Shown here: piece after piece, positions 61,801 through 64,000 of the stretch
Position numbering within the stretch: the stretch's first letter is position 1
Layout: each line of letters opens with the position of its first letter
Origin: an uncultured Odoribacter sp.
GTDB taxonomy: Bacteria; Bacteroidota; Bacteroidia; Bacteroidales; Marinifilaceae
Assembly (NCBI GenBank): GCA_910589025.1
Contig: CAJURM010000002.1
Coordinates: 1 to 64,000 of the forward strand
Length of the DNA stretch: 64,000 nucleotides
Direction of reading: 5' to 3'
Notes under the pieces: model-generated
The model's input: the letters and a program-made list of their open reading frames with translations, nothing else
The model's database searches: none
What the model was told of the DNA's origin: nothing
Made by a program: the position numbers and the translations under genes

Positions 61801-63556
61801 CTATCAGAATAAAAAAATTGGAAATCTGCAACTGGATGTGAAATATGCTCTTATGCAGAAAACAGCACGCCACACCCTGGATGCCGTCCTGCAATTGGAT
61901 GGGGTGAAAAGAGTACTGGCAAATGGCTACATTTCGACTTCTGTGTCCGACCGGACTGTCGCTCTCCGTACAGAAATACCCTCCTTACCGTTGGGGGTGA
62001 TTAGTGCATTCATGCCCGGAAACTTGTTACTTCTGTATGGCGACCTGCATGGGAAAATGGATTTAAGCGGTACGCTCGACCGTCCTTCCATAGACGGACA
62101 ATTGGCATTCCGGAAAGCCGGAACGGAAGTGGTCATGCTGGGCACCCGTTTTAGCTTTGACTCCACTGTTATCCCTGTTCGGCAAGGGAAAATATACCTG
62201 GATAATTTCGGATTGACAGCACCGAACAAAAAACGCCTGGAAATGGACGGTCAAATCGCCCTGCTACCTTGGGAGCGCATGGCGTGCGACCTCTCACTAA
62301 GAGCAAACAACTTTCAGATTGTCAATGTAAAAGAGAACCAGACCTCCCTTGTTTACGGAAAAGCCTACATCGACCTGAATGTCGGATTGAACGGCCCGTT
62401 TCAGGCGCTGAACCTCACAGGGAATGTGAATCTGCTGAATAACACCGTTTTAGACTACGTGTTGCGAAACTCATCCCCCGAACTGAAAGACCATGCCCGC
62501 GACCTGGTGCGCTTTGTCTCTTTCCGGGATTCCACGCAGAACGAACAAAACGAACTGACAAACCGCATCAATACGGGAAGTTTTTCCATGAAACTGTTGA
62601 TTGAAATAGGGGAGGCCGTCAGTATGAACATCAATTTGTCGGAAGACGGCAACAACCGGGTTTCCATACAAGGCGGAGGAAACCTCATTTACTCCATGAA
62701 CCCCGAAAGCGGTAACAACTTGGTGGGTAAATACATCCTGGGGGGAGGGATGGTACGCTATGGCCTGCCGGTAGTCGGAGAGAAAAACTTCACTATTCAG
62801 AATGGAAGCTACATCGAATGGACAGGCAACCTGATGGAACCCATACTGCATATCACGGCAGCAACGGCAGTGCGGGTCAGTGTGACAGAAGACAACCAAA
62901 GTTCACGTATCGTCAACTTCGAGGTGCTGATCCGTATTGAGGACGATTTGCGGCAACCGCGCATCACGTTTGACCTGGCGGCTCCCAACGACCAGGCCAT
63001 TCAGACCCAATTGGCGGCCTTCTCTGCCGAAGAACGTACCAAACAGGCAATGAACCTCCTCATTTATGGCACCTACACCGGCCCCGGAACCGTAAATACC
63101 GGGACCAATGCCAACAACACACTCAATAACTTTGTCGAAAAAGAACTCAACCAATGGACCCGGAAATACCTCAAAAACACCAATCTCACTTTTGGTATCG
63201 ATACCTACAACCAGATAGGCACTGACGGACAGGAAGTCAAGCGCACCGACTACTCCTATCAGTTCTCCAAACAACTCTTCAACGATAAAATCAACGTAAA
63301 AGTCGGCGGACGCATCTCCTCCGACAACGACCCGGGAACCAGCATGGAAGACAACCTCATAGATGATATTGCCATCGAATACATGTTTACCAAAAAAAGA
63401 AACCTCTTGATGAAAGTATTCCGTCACACCAACTACGAAAGCGTACTGGAAGGCGAAGTCACTCAGACGGGTATCGGTATCGTGTGGAGAAAGAGTTTCA
63501 GAAAACTGAAAGAAATTTTTCAGGGGAAAAAACAAAAGAACCGACACGAAAATTGA
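58880..63556 (+). CDS. tamB: TamB-like translocation and assembly module protein
   Basis: This 1558-residue envelope-spanning protein starts at GTG 58880 with a membrane anchor (KYLLGTILILTALLILSVAMVYLP). An AsmA/TamB-type repeated beta-strand body forms a long hydrophobic groove, and the C-terminal DUF490 domain follows (about 1170-1500, including SPELKDHARDLVRFVSFRDS, NLVGKYILGGGMVRYGLPVVGEKNFTIQNGSYIEWTGNLMEPILHITAATAVRV). In other phyla TamB with TamA moves phospholipid and assembles outer membrane proteins. The next gene, 4 bp after the stop, is the TamL partner. Length is typical for Bacteroidota TamB. Confidence 0.94.
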   Translation: MRKFLKYLLGTILILTALLILSVAMVYLPVVQKYAKDKAVAYVERHMGLKTEIGNFSLKFPFRVQLDNVFAGKSITDTLLCAGQLRLDIGLSGILKKEIAVRNLSLQKTCFNYSDTLTGMCLRVKLDTFRLVAPFISLREKQATVSGLSFRNGDIRLTGGNNNVEKDTTPATPFDWTIDLQKLELAEVRYLMNTSSLPYLSASLERGIMANGRINTGTQQIRIDSVEIAEGVCRIRTLPGKGSMPVTAVDEKRRVQDTLAPWLIEVGTASVADYAFSMEPAQGKGFELNLSRIAVRLDSIYNRGTTIKAALKDLRVVRQEGGEITRMEADVDLDERKSRLTGVYLLTPNSRLRMDAMAESAMNGIIRQTPLSLTLDAVIGMKDVALFLPQIPRTLEKESIHLKAALSYQTRQLEIDRLLIAMPGNFKIEGRGNLSSLQNWREISGNLALKGNIENSRAINDWLKEKINIPSPLTLTLNAEAEKGIVRPDFRLCENRGCLLLSGEYNFPEEKYDLQLRADTFSLASFLPSDSLGILTAEAQLKGQGLQWSRAQAQLTLDIRQLAYKHHLYTGITLAALLAEARLEASLKSVDPDLLLALDMQADSVARQYLLHLTGNVEKADLKALNLTSQEMTLTAGIKINASAIPLENYTLDAWFSRIGIDNGGGMQDLGEATLLLNSTLHTTQLNLTSGDFRLDFQGDTLVTGLSALFGQVVAGLRQQIAERHLDMTRLQHTFPRFHLYVKGHSDNIIGKYLKAKKIGFKNINIQAEASPEKGVNLAAEMIKPFIGNIDFDSVTLNLNQEKQDIAYRLKIISGNGAMKDLYQLGLSGTIGQNGLSVLVHQQDRQGRTGVNIGGAVTLGDSTYSVRLFPASPVLGTSSWTLNPENQILFYKDRRIEADLDLGYEGKTFSLHTYQGKDRKDQLEIEIKGINLTALSRSIPFVPDLGGLLNTDLSLSPQKALFDAEGEISIDSFSYQNKKIGNLQLDVKYALMQKTARHTLDAVLQLDGVKRVLANGYISTSVSDRTVALRTEIPSLPLGVISAFMPGNLLLLYGDLHGKMDLSGTLDRPSIDGQLAFRKAGTEVVMLGTRFSFDSTVIPVRQGKIYLDNFGLTAPNKKRLEMDGQIALLPWERMACDLSLRANNFQIVNVKENQTSLVYGKAYIDLNVGLNGPFQALNLTGNVNLLNNTVLDYVLRNSSPELKDHARDLVRFVSFRDSTQNEQNELTNRINTGSFSMKLLIEIGEAVSMNINLSEDGNNRVSIQGGGNLIYSMNPESGNNLVGKYILGGGMVRYGLPVVGEKNFTIQNGSYIEWTGNLMEPILHITAATAVRVSVTEDNQSSRIVNFEVLIRIEDDLRQPRITFDLAAPNDQAIQTQLAAFSAEERTKQAMNLLIYGTYTGPGTVNTGTNANNTLNNFVEKELNQWTRKYLKNTNLTFGIDTYNQIGTDGQEVKRTDYSYQFSKQLFNDKINVKVGGRISSDNDPGTSMEDNLIDDIAIEYMFTKKRNLLMKVFRHTNYESVLEGEVTQTGIGIVWRKSFRKLKEIFQGKKQKNRHEN

Positions 63557-63560
63557 TGTT

Positions 63561-64000
63561 ATGAAAAACAAGATATGCTTTTTCCTGGCCCTACTTTGGT
63601 TCTCTTCCTCCTGTTCAACCACCAAAAAACTGACGGGAGATGAAGTGCTTTATGTGGGCGTGAAAAAAATGGAAATCAAGACCCCGGGAAAATTCAAACT
63701 GGAAGGCAGGCAAAAATCTGCCGTCACGGCCCCGTTATCCTATCCGCCCAACAACCCCTTATTTTCACCCTACTACCGCACCCCCCTTCCCATTGGACTG
63801 TGGGTCTACAACTGGGACATAAAAAAAGAAAAAGGATTGAAATGGTGGCTCTACCGGAAACTGGCAAAGAAACCTGTCCTGATTTCCGATGTACAGCCTG
63901 AACTCCGCCTGAAAATGGTGGAAAATAACCTGAAAGATTATGGTTTCTTTGAAATCAGTCACTCCTATGAAATCATCCCCCGCAAACACAACCCCCGTAA
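63561..64000 (+). CDS. tamL: TamL-like Omp85-family lipoprotein, N-terminal part (cut by window end)
   Basis: The first 146 residues begin MKNKICFFLALLWFSSSC with a lipobox (Cys18), then TTKKLTGDEVLYVGVKKMEIK, typical of the first POTRA of Bacteroidota TamL proteins; YYRTPLPIGLWVYNW is another family segment. The frame is open to the last base, so the barrel lies outside the window. It starts 4 bp after tamB and is certainly co-translated with it. It is a distinct paralogue of the TamL-like protein at 49424, which begins with a different sequence. Confidence 0.9.
   Translation, partial: MKNKICFFLALLWFSSSCSTTKKLTGDEVLYVGVKKMEIKTPGKFKLEGRQKSAVTAPLSYPPNNPLFSPYYRTPLPIGLWVYNWDIKKEKGLKWWLYRKLAKKPVLISDVQPELRLKMVENNLKDYGFFEISHSYEIIPRKHNPR

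Noticed and set aside
62903..63625. 240-codon minus-strand ORF over the end of tamB
   Set aside because: The plus strand encodes the conserved DUF490 domain there; the antisense ORF is a shadow.
1..64000. CRISPR array
   Set aside because: No regularly spaced direct repeats of 24-40 bp and no cas genes were seen.

Overview
The window looks like chromosome from a gut-type Bacteroidales bacterium (phylum Bacteroidota). Support: three SusC/SusD pairs with large outer-membrane glycosidases, an ECF sigma/FecR pair feeding an STN-type SusC, TamB with lipoprotein-type TamL, ResB/CcsA cytochrome c maturation, and many promoters with the Bacteroidota -7 element TAnnTTTG. The genus cannot be fixed from the sequence alone; an Odoribacter/Butyricimonas-like background is only a guess. 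Region 1 (about 1-8770) is a defence and toxin-antitoxin island. It holds a type I restriction operon (XRE regulator, hsdR, hsdM) whose hsdM ends early in what looks like an IS21-type element terminus. Divergent from it is an AT-rich three-gene operon coding for a GHKL-like ATPase, a STAS-like protein and a membrane-anchored helical protein. Then come an orphan VbhA/Fic-type antitoxin and a three-gene HipBST-like kinase toxin module with three evenly spaced palindromic operators. The three-gene operon is the best candidate here for an undescribed system. Region 2 (9200-32040) is mainly glycan use: a GH31 enzyme with FN3, CBM32-like, dockerin and cohesin-like modules, a TonB-dependent barrel protein, and a minus-strand set of GH2 beta-galactosidase, SusC, SusD, DUF6057 membrane protein and a beta-propeller lipoprotein carrying a CxxCH heme-type motif. 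Between these lie cytochrome c maturation genes (resB-ccsA), a uracil-DNA glycosylase-family gene, yaaA, a Gph-like phosphatase and tandem tRNA-Tyr/tRNA-Gly. Region 3 (32190-34870) is housekeeping: a TtcA-like PP-loop protein, greA with a possible leader attenuator, a HIT protein and a HAD hydrolase. Region 4 (35298-47890) is an ECF sigma/FecR-controlled polysaccharide utilization locus: STN-SusC, SusD, an HGSNAT/NagX-like membrane acetyltransferase, an unassigned 783-residue secreted alpha-helical-barrel-like protein, and a GH89 alpha-N-acetylglucosaminidase. The acetyltransferase plus GH89 pairing matches two consecutive steps of lysosomal heparan sulfate breakdown. The leader of its susC contains a minus-strand promoter-like box and terminator that together look like a DonS-type antisense sRNA. 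Region 5 (47950-64000) holds a small porin-like protein, an SpoU-type rRNA/tRNA methyltransferase, a first TamL-like Omp85 lipoprotein, a NarL-type two-component pair, a small lipoprotein, a third SusC/SusD pair without linked enzymes, then tamB and the start of a second tamL that runs off the window.
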